Of a DNA stretch of 64,000 nt, positions 29,628 through 38,503 are shown piece by piece. The stretch is from Bacillales bacterium. Its GTDB lineage: Bacteria > Bacillota > Bacilli > Bacillales > DASSOY01. Position numbers and translations under genes: made by a program. The notes below the pieces were generated by a model. It saw only the letters and a program-made list of their open reading frames with translations. It did not search any database and was not told the origin of the DNA. Within the stretch, counting starts at the first letter, position 1; the number at the start of each line of letters is the position of its first letter. The stretch is from the NCBI GenBank assembly GCA_035700025.1, contig DASSOY010000048.1, positions 173,315 to 237,314 on the forward strand, in the 5' to 3' direction.

Positions 29628-30569
29628 CTATTTCACTTTTACCTTGGGCAAGATTTTTTTTCGTTCGATCGGATTTTCTTTATTCCATGTGTCTTCGTTG
29701 TTCGGATCGTATTGTTCGAGAAACCGAATGACTTGTTTCGTGATCGGTGTCGGCGTGGAAGCGCCCGCTGTCACGGCAACTTTCTCGACGCCGTTCAGCC
29801 ATTCGAGTTTGAGCTCGGAAAGATTGGCGATTCGGTGACCGGGCGTTCCGGCGATTTCTTCGGAAACTTGAACGAGCCGGTTTGAATTGTTGCTTCGCGG
29901 ATCGCCGACGACAATGAGTAAATCCGCTTGTTTCGCCTGTTCGGCGACCGCCTCTTGGCGTACTTGCGTCGCCAGGCATATTTCGTTGTAAATCTCCGTC
30001 TGCGGATACTTCTCAACGATTTTCTGCATGATTTTGTTGACGTCCCATTGACTCATCGTCGTCTGGTTCGTTGCCAAAATTTTCTCAGCCGTCAAATCCA
30101 AAGCATCAACGTCCTCCAGCGATTCGACGAGATGGACAACGTCCGGAGCAACGCCTACCGCGCCTTCCGGTTCAGGGTGTCCTTTTTTTCCTACATAAAC
30201 GATGTGATACCCTTCCTCTTTCTTTTCGAGGATGATGTCGTGCGTTTTCGTAACATCCGGGCACGTGGCATCAATCGTCGTCAATCCCTTGTCTTTCGCT
30301 ATGCGCCGTACCTCAGGAGATACGCCGTGCGCCGTGAAAATGATCGTTCCTTTTTCCACTTGTTTCAATATGTCGAGACGGTTGGCTCCGTCAAGCGTGA
30401 TGATTCCCTCGTCTTCGAAAGCGTCCGTTACGTGATGATTGTGTACGATCATGCCGAGAATGTAGATCGGCCTCGGCAAGTCGGGATTTTGCGCCGCCCG
30501 CCGGGCCAATACCATCGCGTCAACAACCCCGTAACAGTAGCCTCGAGGCGAAATTTTAATGACTTCCAT
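29628..30569 (-). CDS. ispH: 4-hydroxy-3-methylbut-2-enyl diphosphate reductase IspH
   Basis: Last enzyme of the MEP isoprenoid pathway, making IPP and DMAPP; 313 residues. The three cluster cysteines are C12 (GYCYG), C103 (DATCPDV) and C198 (NEICLAT). The substrate-binding IVHNHH motif is present near 41-46. Works downstream of IspG, whose gene is at 34156 on the same strand. Confidence 0.97.
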   Translation of the reverse strand: MEVIKISPRGYCYGVVDAMVLARRAAQNPDLPRPIYILGMIVHNHHVTDAFEDEGIITLDGANRLDILKQVEKGTIIFTAHGVSPEVRRIAKDKGLTTIDATCPDVTKTHDIILEKKEEGYHIVYVGKKGHPEPEGAVGVAPDVVHLVESLEDVDALDLTAEKILATNQTTMSQWDVNKIMQKIVEKYPQTEIYNEICLATQVRQEAVAEQAKQADLLIVVGDPRSNNSNRLVQVSEEIAGTPGHRIANLSELKLEWLNGVEKVAVTAGASTPTPITKQVIRFLEQYDPNNEDTWNKENPIERKKILPKVKVK

Positions 30570-30638
30570 CGATGAATTCCCCTTTCCATCTTCGTCCTTA
30601 TTATAAAGGAGAAGAAAGGGGAAAACAAATGATCTTCG

Positions 30639-31325
30639 TTATACGTACAGCTTCGGTTTTGACGATTTTCGCCGATTCGAATTTTCATTCCGTCTTGAAT
30701 TCCGATTCACCGCGTTTGATGACTGTGTTTCGATTGACGATCGGCGGTCACGTTTTGCCGATTCCTTGTTTTCGGTTGACCTTCCGGCATTCGAATTGTT
30801 TTCCCGCGTTTTGATTTTGTCGGATTCTTTATCGTTTCGTTTGTCGTTGTTGTTGCTGTCATCCGAAGTTTCCGCTTCTTTTTCTTTGTTTTTGCTGTAT
30901 TCCTGGTATTCCTTCATCAATTGAATCATGTTCGGGATGTTTTTCGCGACCGGAGCCGCTTTTTGCACCATTGGACCGACGGTTTGCATGACTTTGATCG
31001 CTTTTTGAAGATTTCCGAACATGCCGCTTATTCCGCCCGTCGATGCGGAAGCTGCCGGCCCGGCCGGTGCGCCTCCGCCCCCGGTGAATGCTGACAAAAG
31101 CCTGCCGAATCCGCCGAGACCGCCTCCGGCACTGCTCGCGCTGGAAGCTGATCCCGCTCCCGGCATTGCGCCGCCGAAACTTGCAGGACCTGCACCGCCG
31201 CCGCCAAACATTCCGCCGGCCATTGTCGGTGCTCCTCCCGCAGGTGGTCCGAAAGGGAAACCGGGTCCACCGGCAGGAAAGCCTCCGTTCGGCATGGGAG
31301 GAACATGATTTCCAAATAAGGCCAT
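30639..31325 (-). CDS. yqfQ: YqfQ/VrrA-like protein with low-complexity ends
   Basis: About 228 residues. The first 90 are Gly/Pro/Ala/Met-rich ([15 protein letters not shown] and similar), the middle holds the conserved YqfQ core [20 protein letters not shown] followed by [15 protein letters not shown], and the tail is a long stretch of Asn, Ser, Lys and Arg. Related B. anthracis VrrA has variable repeats. Function unknown; possibly spore related. ATG at 31325 lies 10 bases after AGGAGG; in-frame codons up to 31352 are less well placed. Located between ispH and nfo as in B. subtilis, but the helicase gene cshB normally next to it is absent. Confidence 0.82.
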   Translation of the reverse strand: MALFGNHVPPMPNGGFPAGGPGFPFGPPAGGAPTMAGGMFGGGGAGPASFGGAMPGAGSASSASSAGGGLGGFGRLLSAFTGGGGAPAGPAASASTGGISGMFGNLQKAIKVMQTVGPMVQKAAPVAKNIPNMIQLMKEYQEYSKNKEKEAETSDDSNNNDKRNDKESDKIKTRENNSNAGRSTENKESAKRDRRSSIETQSSNAVNRNSRRNENSNRRKSSKPKLYV

Positions 31326-31409
31326 TTGATCAAGACCTCCTCTCATGATCATGACTATACTTTTAACGTATGCAAGGATCCTGGGAAACGGATGGGCAGC
31401 AGCATACTT

Positions 31410-31438
31410 TTGTATCCATCGGTTACACGTGGTAAAAT
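31410..31438 (+). promoter_or_regulatory. Probable sigma-A promoter of nfo
   Basis: TTGTAT at 31410 and TAAAAT at 31433 with a 17-base spacer, 47 bases before the nfo start codon, in the divergent gap with yqfQ. Confidence 0.5.
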
Positions 31439-31484
31439 GGGGAAGGAAACAAGCCTTTTTCAGAAACTTTCAGGGGGCGAACAG

Positions 31485-32378
31485 ATGGTTAAATTAGGTT
31501 CACACGTGTCGATGAGCGGTGACAAAATGCTGCTTGCGGCTAGTGAAGAAGCATGTTCCTACGGTGCCAACACGTTTATGGTGTATACCGGTGCACCGCA
31601 AAACACCCGCAGAAAAGCGATTGAGAAATTGAACATCGAAGCGGGGAAAGAACATATGCAGCAAAACGGCATCGATGAAATCGTCGTACATGCCCCGTAT
31701 ATCATTAACATCGGGAATACGACGAAACCGGCAACATTCAAGCTCGGTGTTGATTTTCTGCGTTCGGAAATTGAGCGTACGGAAGCGATCGGCGCACGGC
31801 AGATCGTGCTTCATCCCGGAGCGCATGTCGGCGCGGGCGAAGATGCGGCGATCGCTAAAATCATTGAAGGATTGAACGAGGTGCTCACGCCGGAAACCAA
31901 CGTGCAAATCGCTTTGGAAACGATGGCCGGCAAAGGTTCGGAGTGCGGAAAAACATTCGAGGAATTGGCGAAAATCATTGACGGTGTCACGTATAATGAT
32001 AAACTATCCGTTTGTTTTGACACATGCCATACTCATGATGCGGGATACGACGTGAAAAACGATTTTGACGGCGTTTTGCGCAAATTTGACGAGGTTATTG
32101 GTGTTGACCGCATTCGCGTGCTTCATATTAACGACAGTAAAAACGAGAAGGGCGCTCGAAAGGACCGTCACGAAAATATCGGTTTCGGCCATATCGGTTT
32201 CGATGCCTTGAATTACATTGTCCATCACGACACGTTCAAGACGATACCGAAAATTCTCGAAACGCCGTACGTCGGTCCAGACAAACGTAATCGCAAACCG
32301 CCTTACGAATTGGAAATCGCAATGTTGAAGCAAAAATCTTTCGATGATCAATTGCAAAACAAACTCATTGGGGCATGA
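31485..32378 (+). CDS. nfo: Endonuclease IV (AP endonuclease) Nfo
   Basis: Zinc-dependent AP endonuclease of 297 residues acting in base excision repair; in B. subtilis it also protects spores. Metal-binding motifs [43 protein letters not shown] and the C-terminal ETPY are present. ATG at 31485 follows CAGGGGG at 31471-31477; the open frame upstream shows no homology. Stop codon lies inside the terminator. Confidence 0.97.
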   Translation: MVKLGSHVSMSGDKMLLAASEEACSYGANTFMVYTGAPQNTRRKAIEKLNIEAGKEHMQQNGIDEIVVHAPYIINIGNTTKPATFKLGVDFLRSEIERTEAIGARQIVLHPGAHVGAGEDAAIAKIIEGLNEVLTPETNVQIALETMAGKGSECGKTFEELAKIIDGVTYNDKLSVCFDTCHTHDAGYDVKNDFDGVLRKFDEVIGVDRIRVLHINDSKNEKGARKDRHENIGFGHIGFDALNYIVHHDTFKTIPKILETPYVGPDKRNRKPPYELEIAMLKQKSFDDQLQNKLIGA

Positions 32379-32397
32379 GATTCATGCCTCTTTTTTT
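32370..32397 (+). terminator. Terminator of nfo
   Basis: GGGCATGA pairs with TCATGCCT around a 3-base loop, followed by a run of T residues. Confidence 0.8.
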
Positions 32398-32408
32398 ATG
32401 CCGTTTTG

Positions 32409-32663
32409 TTAAAGAAACTGTTGGAACAACGCCTGAATTTTTTTAGCGATGGCCGGATCGACTTCTGCGGAAATTTCCTGCAAAATTTGTTTTCGCTGCC
32501 TGTCGTCGGCGATGTTAATTTGATGACGGCGCAAAATGGCGGTAATTTGTTCCGCTTGCCGCGGCGTGATCGATAAATCGTATTGTTTGGCTAATTGCAA
32601 CAATTGTTCGGGAGTCAAATGATTCAGTTTCTGATTAATCATTTGCTTAATGAATCCGTTCAT
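32409..32663 (-). CDS. yqfT: DUF2624 family protein (YqfT-like)
   Basis: Small helical protein of 84 residues starting MNGFIKQMINQKLNHLTPEQ. It resembles YqfT of B. subtilis, which also follows nfo. ATG at 32663 is preceded by GAAGGAGTGAAAGC, a good ribosome binding site; a longer frame reaches 32717 without one. Function unknown. Convergent with nfo. Confidence 0.82.
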   Translation of the reverse strand: MNGFIKQMINQKLNHLTPEQLLQLAKQYDLSITPRQAEQITAILRRHQINIADDRQRKQILQEISAEVDPAIAKKIQALFQQFL

Positions 32664-32789
32664 GCTTTCACTCCTTCGCTTCCGGTGAGATTCAACGGAA
32701 TACTGTATGAGGGGCAAACGTTATTCGTGCACGTTCCACATGATTTTGAGGAAAACGGCGCAAACTAACAAGGAAAGGAGTGTATGCAC

Positions 32790-33002
32790 ATGCCGATCGT
32801 GAAATGCAACGTTTCGAATTGCGTTTACTGGGAGGAAGGCAACCACTGCAACGCTGATGCTATTCTCGTCGAAATCGACAGCCATGCGGAAAATTCTTAT
32901 ACGATGTCATCGTCCGGTCGGCTCATCGGTGCTGCTGATCACCGTGATATCGCTGAGGAAGTGTCGCAAACATGCTGTCATACGTTTGATCCCATCGATT
33001 AA
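32790..33002 (+). CDS. DUF1540 domain protein
   Basis: Cys-rich protein of 70 residues. The family pattern is visible: KCNVSNCVYW, then NHCNAD, and CCHTF near the end, a set of cysteines likely to bind a metal. ATG at 32790 is 9 bases from AAAGGAG; ATG at 32784 is closer than usual. Function unknown. Confidence 0.82.
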   Translation: MPIVKCNVSNCVYWEEGNHCNADAILVEIDSHAENSYTMSSSGRLIGAADHRDIAEEVSQTCCHTFDPID

Positions 33003-33094
33003 CAATCACCGGATGCAATTATTGTCATCATATTCTCGTGCCGTTGAGTCATACTAAGAGTGCTCCTCACGCAAGGAAAGCGAGGGATTGGCGA

Positions 33095-33469
33095 ATGGAT
33101 GATTATCGCAACTATGATGAACATGTCAATGACCGATCAGATTATCTTGAAGAAACGGCAACCGAAACGACCCCAGTCGCAAGAGGTTGGGGCGTAACTG
33201 AAAACGATACCGAAATCGACAAGGATAATCGTGGGGAGCAGGGCAATCGAGGAACGCAAGCCGGTGTCAATTACGGAACAGGCTACGGAATTTTGGCCCT
33301 TATTCTTTCCGTATTGGCATTCTTCTTTTTGCCTATCGTCATGGGTGGAGCCGGAATCGTCATCGGCTTCATCGCGCGTGCCAAAGGAGCCAACACCTGG
33401 GGCGCATGGGCCATAGGTGTCGGTATCGCAGCCATCGTCATTAGTCTGTTTGCCGCACCTTTTGTATAA
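33095..33469 (+). CDS. Small membrane protein, DUF4190-like
   Basis: Protein of 124 residues with an acidic, hydrophilic N-terminal half (about 1-65) and two transmembrane helices. The helices are joined by the loop IGFIARAKGANTWGAWAIG, typical of DUF4190-type proteins such as B. subtilis YqfX. ATG at 33095 follows GAGGG with 8-base spacing. Function unknown. A terminator follows directly. Confidence 0.75.
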   Translation: MDDYRNYDEHVNDRSDYLEETATETTPVARGWGVTENDTEIDKDNRGEQGNRGTQAGVNYGTGYGILALILSVLAFFFLPIVMGGAGIVIGFIARAKGANTWGAWAIGVGIAAIVISLFAAPFV

Positions 33470-33476
33470 CGAAAGA

Positions 33477-33511
33477 AAACGGGATGTCCAGCAGTGGGCA
33501 TCTCGTTTTTT
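33477..33511 (+). terminator. Terminator after DUF4190-like gene
   Basis: Stem from AAACGGGATGTCC (33477) to GGGCATCTCGTTT, with a T run at the right. Confidence 0.8.
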
Positions 33512-33553
33512 ATGCTTTATAATGGGGAAGGAAATCGGTTGGGAGGGATTGAC

Positions 33554-34126
33554 ATGGAGGTTCTCAAAGCTATCCGAACGCGCAGATCGATCGGTAAAGT
33601 ATCGGAACGGACGCCGGAAAAGGAACACATTCAGACAATGCTTGAAGCGGCCAGGTGGGCACCGAATCACCATAAAACGGAACCGTGGCATTTTTATGTG
33701 TTGACCGGAAAAGGAAGGGACCGACTCGGAGAAGTGTACGGACAAATTAACGTTGAAAAAATTCACGATCCGTCGGCAGACGAAAAGAAACAAGCGATAG
33801 AAGCAGGATTGCAAAAAGCACGGCGGTCCCCGGTAGTGATCGTCGTAACGGTGGAACCTGCCGAAGGGGCAATGATCGAACCGATCGAAGAAATTGCGGC
33901 GGCTTCTTGTGCTGTCCAAAACGTTTTGCTTGTCGCCCATGATCTCGGGTTGGCGGTGAAATGGCGGACAGGAAAACCCGCTTTTCATCCATATATGAAA
34001 CAAGTGTTCAACGTATCGGAAAACGGCAGCGTGCTCGGGTTTTTGTATGTCGGTTATCCGGAAGAGGAACCGAAACCGCCCGGAAAAAAACCGTTGCATG
34101 AGTACGTGACATGGCATGAAAACTAA
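33554..34126 (+). CDS. Nitroreductase family protein
   Basis: FMN-dependent oxidoreductase of 190 residues. FMN-binding signatures RTRRSIGKVSE at the N terminus, EAARWAPNHHKTEPWHFYV, and the C-terminal GFLYVGYPEEEP are clear. It resembles the YdjA-type nitroreductases; the natural substrate is unknown. ATG at 33554 follows GGGAGGG. It is a single-gene unit convergent with ispG. Confidence 0.9.
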   Translation: MEVLKAIRTRRSIGKVSERTPEKEHIQTMLEAARWAPNHHKTEPWHFYVLTGKGRDRLGEVYGQINVEKIHDPSADEKKQAIEAGLQKARRSPVVIVVTVEPAEGAMIEPIEEIAAASCAVQNVLLVAHDLGLAVKWRTGKPAFHPYMKQVFNVSENGSVLGFLYVGYPEEEPKPPGKKPLHEYVTWHEN

Positions 34127-34131
34127 ATAAA

Positions 34132-34173
34132 AAGAAGCTTGGCACCGTTGAGGCGTCAAGCTTCTTGTTTTTG
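34132..34173. terminator. Shared terminator, nitroreductase gene and ispG
   Basis: AAGAAGCTTG at 34132-34141 pairs perfectly with CAAGCTTCTT at 34157-34166, with T residues to the right and A residues to the left. The ispG stop codon lies inside the right arm. Confidence 0.85.
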
Positions 34174-35253
34174 TTTCTCGTAATGTTCTTCAGCAAGTTT
34201 GTCGACTTCTTTTTTCAATTCGTCGACCAAGGTTTCTTCCGGTACTTTGCGTATGATCTCCCCGTGCCGGAACAACAAGCCTTGCCCTTTGCCGCCGGCA
34301 ATGCCGATATCCGCTTCACGGGCTTCACCCGGTCCGTTGACGGCGCATCCGAGTACTGCCACTTTGATTGGAGCTTTGATTGTGGAAATGTATTCTTCTA
34401 CTTCGTTGGCGATCTTGATCAAATCAATCTCGATTCGTCCGCACGTCGGACAAGAAATCAACGTCGCCGCATTAGCCGCGAGTCCGAACGTTTTCAGCAG
34501 TTCGCGCGCCACTTTCACTTCTTCAACGGGATCGGCGCTCAGCGAGACGCGAAGCGTATTGCCGATGCCTTTGTGAAGGATCGTCCCGAGACCCGCAGCG
34601 CTTTTGATCGAGCCGGCGAACTGAGTTCCCGACTCCGTGATCCCGAGATGGAGCGGGTAATCGAATGCCCGTGCCGCTTTTTCGTAAGCTTCGATCGCTA
34701 AGAACACATCAGACGCTTTCAGCGAAACGATGATGTCGTGAAAATCGAGGTCTTCCAAAATTTTTATATGATAAAGCGCGCTTTCAACCATGCCGTCCGC
34801 GGTAGGATAGCCGTACTTTTCCAGGATGTGCCTTTCTAACGAACCAGCATTGACGCCGATCCGAATCGGGATTCCTTTTGCTTTTGCCGCCTTAACGACG
34901 GCTTCCACGCGTTCGCGGCTTCCAATGTTCCCGGGGTTGATGCGGATTTTGTCGGCGCCGCCCTCGATGGCTTTTAATGCCATTTTATAATCAAAATGAA
35001 TGTCTACGACAAGCGGAATGTTGATCCGTTTCTTGATTTCCGGGATGGCGAGCGCATCTTCCATGCGAGGACAAGCGACTCGCACGATTTGGCAACCGGC
35101 TTCTTCGAGACGATGGATTTCATTGACTGTGGCTTCGACGTCCCGCGTTTTCGTTGTCGTCATGCTTTGGATAACGACTTGGTTGTTCCCTCCAACGGTG
35201 ACGTTGCCGACTTTCACCGGTCTTGTTTTCGTTCGATGGGTGATTTCGTTCAT
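34156..35253 (-). CDS. ispG: 4-hydroxy-3-methylbut-2-en-1-yl diphosphate synthase IspG
   Basis: Penultimate enzyme of the MEP pathway, 365 residues. TIM-barrel N-terminal domain (for example [13 protein letters not shown]) and a C-terminal [4Fe-4S] domain with C268, C271 and C303 and the ligand E310 (NGPGE). ATG at 35253 is preceded by AAGGAGGCG. The 5' leader contains a hairpin (35284-35314). B. subtilis counterpart yqfY. Confidence 0.97.
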   Translation of the reverse strand: MNEITHRTKTRPVKVGNVTVGGNNQVVIQSMTTTKTRDVEATVNEIHRLEEAGCQIVRVACPRMEDALAIPEIKKRINIPLVVDIHFDYKMALKAIEGGADKIRINPGNIGSRERVEAVVKAAKAKGIPIRIGVNAGSLERHILEKYGYPTADGMVESALYHIKILEDLDFHDIIVSLKASDVFLAIEAYEKAARAFDYPLHLGITESGTQFAGSIKSAAGLGTILHKGIGNTLRVSLSADPVEEVKVARELLKTFGLAANAATLISCPTCGRIEIDLIKIANEVEEYISTIKAPIKVAVLGCAVNGPGEAREADIGIAGGKGQGLLFRHGEIIRKVPEETLVDELKKEVDKLAEEHYEKQKQEA

Positions 35254-35382
35254 GCCCCGAACGCCTCCTTCAGTAACGACTCAAATGACGTCCTCTCGCT
35301 TTGGACGCGTCATTCACAATGCTTGGCAGGCAAGCATACAGGTTTATTCTAGCAGTAACAACGTACGGCATCAAGCCATGTG

Positions 35383-35721
35383 TTATCTTGATTGCGTATA
35401 AACGGGGAAGCGGTATGTTTTCCCAATTTGCAGTTGATGGACGTTCACACCCGGATTTAATTTTTTAAAGTCGGAGACGATTTTTTCGATCGATGCCTTT
35501 GCGTTTCCGTTCAGTTTCTCACTGATTGACAGAACGGTTTCGCCTGGATGGACTTTCCAACTCGTCGCAGGAATCCGTTCCTCTTCGTTTTCAGTACGGG
35601 CCGCGGTTGATGTTTCTGCTCCTCCCGCATTATGCGAAGTTGGAATCGTTCCGTATGTGATATCGTAGTATGCCGTGTACGCGACCAACAAACAAAAACA
35701 AAACGTGAAAAACCCTTTCAT
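35383..35721 (-). CDS. yqfZ: Membrane-anchored LysM-like protein (YqfZ-like)
   Basis: Protein of 112 residues with an N-terminal membrane/signal segment (MKGFFTFCFCLLVAY) and a C-terminal LysM-like fold (SWKVHPGETVLSISEKL to IGKTYRFPV). Likely exported and peptidoglycan associated. It sits upstream of ispG on the same strand, as B. subtilis yqfZ neighbours yqfY. Function unknown. Confidence 0.78.
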   Translation of the reverse strand: MKGFFTFCFCLLVAYTAYYDITYGTIPTSHNAGGAETSTAARTENEEERIPATSWKVHPGETVLSISEKLNGNAKASIEKIVSDFKKLNPGVNVHQLQIGKTYRFPVYTQSR

Positions 35722-35773
35722 GTCGCTTCCCTCCCATCTTTGTACAACTTATGCTTGTCCGACGAACTATATG

Positions 35774-35803
35774 TTGCTTTTTCATCGTCGATTCCGATAA
35801 AAT
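35774..35803 (+). promoter_or_regulatory. Probable sigma-A promoter of DUF1002 gene
   Basis: TTGCTT at 35774 and TAAAAT at 35798 with an 18-base spacer, 25 bases before the start codon. Confidence 0.5.
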
Positions 35804-35828
35804 ATAGGCATGTTCAGGAGGGATGAGA

Positions 35829-36701
35829 ATGAACAAGAAGGTACAAGCCATCTTCACAGCCTTGTTGCTGCTCGTTTTGGCGCTGCCGGCAACCGCCCAT
35901 GCGGATGCAAAACCCGGGGATGTCATCGTGACACTCGGAAAAGACTTGACGATTGAACAAAAAGAAAACGTATTGAATCAAATGAAGGTAAACGAAAACG
36001 AAGTGGAAATCGTTTACGTCACGAACGAAGAAGAACATAAATATTTAGGGGATTACATCAGCGATGAGAAAATCGGCACTCATGCCATTTCTTCGGCAAA
36101 AATTACGCTTGCTGAAGAAGGGGCAGGTTTAAATGTTAAGACGAACAACATTACGTACGTCACCGAAGCGATGTACGCCAACGCACTAATGACCGCGGGG
36201 ATTCACGATGCGGACATTTTCGTCACTGCGCCGTTTAAAGTTTCAGGAACTGCAGGATTGACGGGAATTTTAAAGGCCTATGACGTGAAAACCGATCTGA
36301 AGTTGACGGAAGATCAAAAGAAAGTGGCCAATGAAGAATTGGTGAAAACGGCGGAACTCGGGGAAGACATCGGCAAAGACAAAGCCGCGCAGCTGATCAC
36401 GAAAATTAAGCAGGCACTCGCCGATCATCCGGTCGAATCGAAAGAAGACTTGCGGGAACTCATTGACAAAGCGGCCAAAGATTTGAACGTGCAGCTAACC
36501 GATGAACAAATGAATCAATTGTTGACGCTGTTCGATCACATCAAAAACTTGGACATCGACTGGAGTCAATTGAAAAACGAGTTGAACGATATGTCGGAAC
36601 AACTGAATCAGTTTTTGAGCGACGAAGATACCCAGTCTTTCTTTAAAAAAGTGCTGCAGGCGATCGGCAGCTTGATCGATCAAATTCGTTCTTGGTTTTA
36701 A
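35829..36701 (+). CDS. Secreted DUF1002 protein (YpuA-like)
   Basis: Exported protein of 290 residues. The signal peptide is MNKKVQAIF plus a Leu/Ala-rich core, with cleavage expected after AHA near residue 25. The DUF1002 body includes GDVIVTLGKDLT, HAISSAKITL and VTAPFKVSGTAGLTGI. A helical C-terminal part is rich in Lys, Glu and Leu. ATG at 35829 is 8 bases past GGAGG; ATG at 35823 abuts the ribosome binding site. Role unknown; B. subtilis YpuA is the nearest family member I know. Confidence 0.85.
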   Translation: MNKKVQAIFTALLLLVLALPATAHADAKPGDVIVTLGKDLTIEQKENVLNQMKVNENEVEIVYVTNEEEHKYLGDYISDEKIGTHAISSAKITLAEEGAGLNVKTNNITYVTEAMYANALMTAGIHDADIFVTAPFKVSGTAGLTGILKAYDVKTDLKLTEDQKKVANEELVKTAELGEDIGKDKAAQLITKIKQALADHPVESKEDLRELIDKAAKDLNVQLTDEQMNQLLTLFDHIKNLDIDWSQLKNELNDMSEQLNQFLSDEDTQSFFKKVLQAIGSLIDQIRSWF

Positions 36702-36860
36702 CACTGGCAAGAAAGCCTTGATTTTTTCAGCTTAAGTTTAGGGTAACGGGCATTCATCCTCTTAGCGCACGTTTCTTGATTCTTTCAACGAGCTTGGCGT
36801 CTCAAAGAGGCATGGTGTCCGTTCCGTTTTTTTGTGGAAGAAATGAGATCTTGCTTTGCG

Positions 36861-36887
36861 TGAAACCTTTTATCGTCGGATGTCGTA
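36861..36887 (+). promoter_or_regulatory. Sigma-W-type promoter of nfeD
   Basis: TGAAAC at 36861-36866 and CGTA at 36884-36887 with a 17-base spacer, 23 bases before the start codon. The two elements match sigma-W exactly; the spacer is one base longer than optimal. Confidence 0.7.
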
Positions 36888-36910
36888 TGTACATTTAAGG
36901 AGGGGGAGTC

Positions 36911-37540
36911 ATGCTGCTCGATTTTCCGATCATCGGATTTTTTGTCATCTTCTTTTCTTCGTTATTGTTGTTCGGAGAAATGCTTGTCAAAACGCGCGGC
37001 ATTTTCGCATTGATCGGCATCGGCTTGATGGCTGTTTATTTTTCCTATTTTGTCAATGATGAAAATGTTTACTTGTTGTCATTTTTGTATGTCGCGGGCT
37101 TATTGACCATTATCATCGATGCAAAGCTGTTGAATCACGGAATTGTTGCCTTGTTCGGTGTGGTGATGATGATGGCGGCGGTTGCGATACCGGCTCCATC
37201 TGTTTTGTACGGGGTTTTGGCGGCGATTGCGCTGCTTGTGGGAATGAGCGGTTCTTTCGTTTTTTTGAAAGTGTTTCGACCGCGGGCAATATGGGGCAAG
37301 TTGACTTTGAAAGACAGGCTGACGAGCGAGGCGGGTTATAATTCGATCAATGAGGAATATCGGACCTTGATCGGCAGGACAGGGATGACGGAAACCCCGT
37401 TTCGTCCGAGCGGTACGGTTAAAATTGAAGGGAAGTCGTACAGCGCCGTTTCCGAAGGAAAGTGGCTGCAATCCGATATGCCGGTCCTCGTAACGGCCGT
37501 CGACGGGACACGCATCGTGGTGCAAGAAAAAACAGACTAG
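36911..37540 (+). CDS. NfeD family membrane protein (no protease domain)
   Basis: Protein of 209 residues with four to five transmembrane helices (residues 1-125) and a C-terminal NfeD OB-fold domain (about 148-205: LIGRTGMTETPFRPSGTV, VTAVDGTRIVVQ). NfeD proteins pair with flotillins in membrane microdomains. The ClpP-like protease domain of YqeZ is missing, so this is the short type. ATG at 36911 follows AAGGAGGGGG. Its end overlaps the convergent DUF1189 gene by 4 bases. Confidence 0.88.
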   Translation: MLLDFPIIGFFVIFFSSLLLFGEMLVKTRGIFALIGIGLMAVYFSYFVNDENVYLLSFLYVAGLLTIIIDAKLLNHGIVALFGVVMMMAAVAIPAPSVLYGVLAAIALLVGMSGSFVFLKVFRPRAIWGKLTLKDRLTSEAGYNSINEEYRTLIGRTGMTETPFRPSGTVKIEGKSYSAVSEGKWLQSDMPVLVTAVDGTRIVVQEKTD

Positions 37541-38022
37541 CTCTGTTTTCTTGGGAAGTGCAGGATGATGCGGAAGACGATGCTGAGCGTGAGAAGAAAG
37601 AGCAGCAAGAGGAGCAAAGACGACTGCCAACCAAAACTTTGCGCGCACGTGAACAAAAGCAGCGGCCCTGTCAAGGCGAAAGCGGTAACTTTCCAAATTT
37701 GCTGGTAGGTGAGCTTTCGTTGGGCCGCAGTGCTGAACAGCTTGCCGAATCCGGCTGACACAGAGACGGCGAGCAAGCCGACAAAAACAAACAACAAGTA
37801 ATAATAAACGGAAAATTGCAAAATAAACAGTGTAAGAGGGATTTCCTCGTCAAGTTCTGGATGTGGGGCAAGGATGAAGCGAACCGCTTCCGGCAACGAG
37901 ACAAGAATCATGAGCAGAAAAAAATACGCGATCGTTTTTCCCATGCGAACGCGATTCAGACGAAACATCGCTTGTTTTTGCGGAAGCCGAATTCCGTCAA
38001 GGAAGATCCGCCCCATAGTCAT
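37537..38022 (-). CDS. DUF1189 family membrane protein
   Basis: Protein of about 161 residues with four predicted transmembrane helices (for example GKTIAYFFLLMILVSLPEA). The pattern agrees with DUF1189, to which a B. subtilis protein near sodA also belongs. ATG at 38022 follows AAAGGCGG with good spacing; a TTG at 38046 would extend it into the tRNA terminator. Function unknown. Confidence 0.75.
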   Translation of the reverse strand: MTMGRIFLDGIRLPQKQAMFRLNRVRMGKTIAYFFLLMILVSLPEAVRFILAPHPELDEEIPLTLFILQFSVYYYLLFVFVGLLAVSVSAGFGKLFSTAAQRKLTYQQIWKVTAFALTGPLLLFTCAQSFGWQSSLLLLLLFLLTLSIVFRIILHFPRKQS

Positions 38023-38044
38023 TGCCGATCCCGCCTTTCGTAAC

Positions 38045-38074
38045 AAAGCCCGGTGGACGTGGTCCCCGGGCTTT
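38045..38074 (-). terminator. GC-rich hairpin at end of tRNA cluster
   Basis: AAAGCCCGG at 38045-38053 pairs with CCGGGCTTT at 38065-38073. It lies after tRNA-Phe in the direction of transcription and overlaps the upstream part of the DUF1189 gene. The T tract on the minus strand is short. Confidence 0.6.
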
Positions 38075-38091
38075 TCGGTGCTAATTCATGA

Positions 38092-38164
<73 letters not shown>

Positions 38165-38248
38165 ATGAAGTTGAAACCGGGGAAGCACGCTCAGGCGTCT
38201 TCACGACTCGTGTCCCATCCTCTACAAGTAAATCAAGAAGTGAACTGA

Positions 38249-38338
38249 TGGAGGAGGAGGGATTCGAACCCCCGCGGGCCGTGAAGCCCCTGTCGGTTTT
38301 CAAGACCGATCCCTTCAGCCGGACTTGGGTACTCCTCC
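38249..38338 (-). tRNA. tRNA-Ser (anticodon TGA)
   Basis: 90 bases with a long variable arm. Acceptor GGAGGAG pairs with CTCCTCC; anticodon loop CTTGAAA; T-arm GGTTCGAATCC. CCA is not encoded. Confidence 0.95.
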
Positions 38339-38345
38339 AGATTAG

Positions 38346-38427
38346 ATGTTAGAGATGAGAGGTTAGAGATTGGAGTTGAAGCTAATGAATTTCGAACTTC
38401 CAACTTCTAATTTCTAACTTCTAACAT
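38346..38427. repeat. Imperfect inverted repeat between tRNA-Ser and tRNA-Ile2
   Basis: The left arm at 38346-38381 (starts ATGTTAGAGATGAGAGG) and the right arm at 38394-38427 (ends TTCTAACTTCTAACAT) are complementary at 22 of the first 29 positions, with several further G-T pairs. A degenerate third copy of the right arm lies at 38686-38721, just 3' of tRNA-Met in the same orientation. Confidence 0.65.
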
Positions 38428-38503
38428 GGTGGACCCTGTAGGACTCGAACCTACGACCGGACGGTTATGAGCCGTCTGCTCTAACCAACTGAGCTAAGGG
38501 TCC
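38427..38503 (-). tRNA. tRNA-Ile2 (anticodon CAT, lysidine type)
   Basis: 77 bases including an encoded CCA. Acceptor GGACCCT pairs with AGGGTCC; anticodon loop CTCATAA. The body matches the Bacillus minor tRNA-Ile whose C34 is changed to lysidine, not the elongator tRNA-Met present at 38725. Confidence 0.9.

Noticed and set aside
31021..31308. Pro-rich plus-strand open frame opposite yqfQ
   Set aside because: The Pro/Ala repeats are the antisense of the Gly/Ala codons of yqfQ; no ribosome binding site.
36702..36760. Terminator after the DUF1002 gene
   Set aside because: CAAG/CTTG gives only a 4-bp stem before a T run; too weak to annotate.
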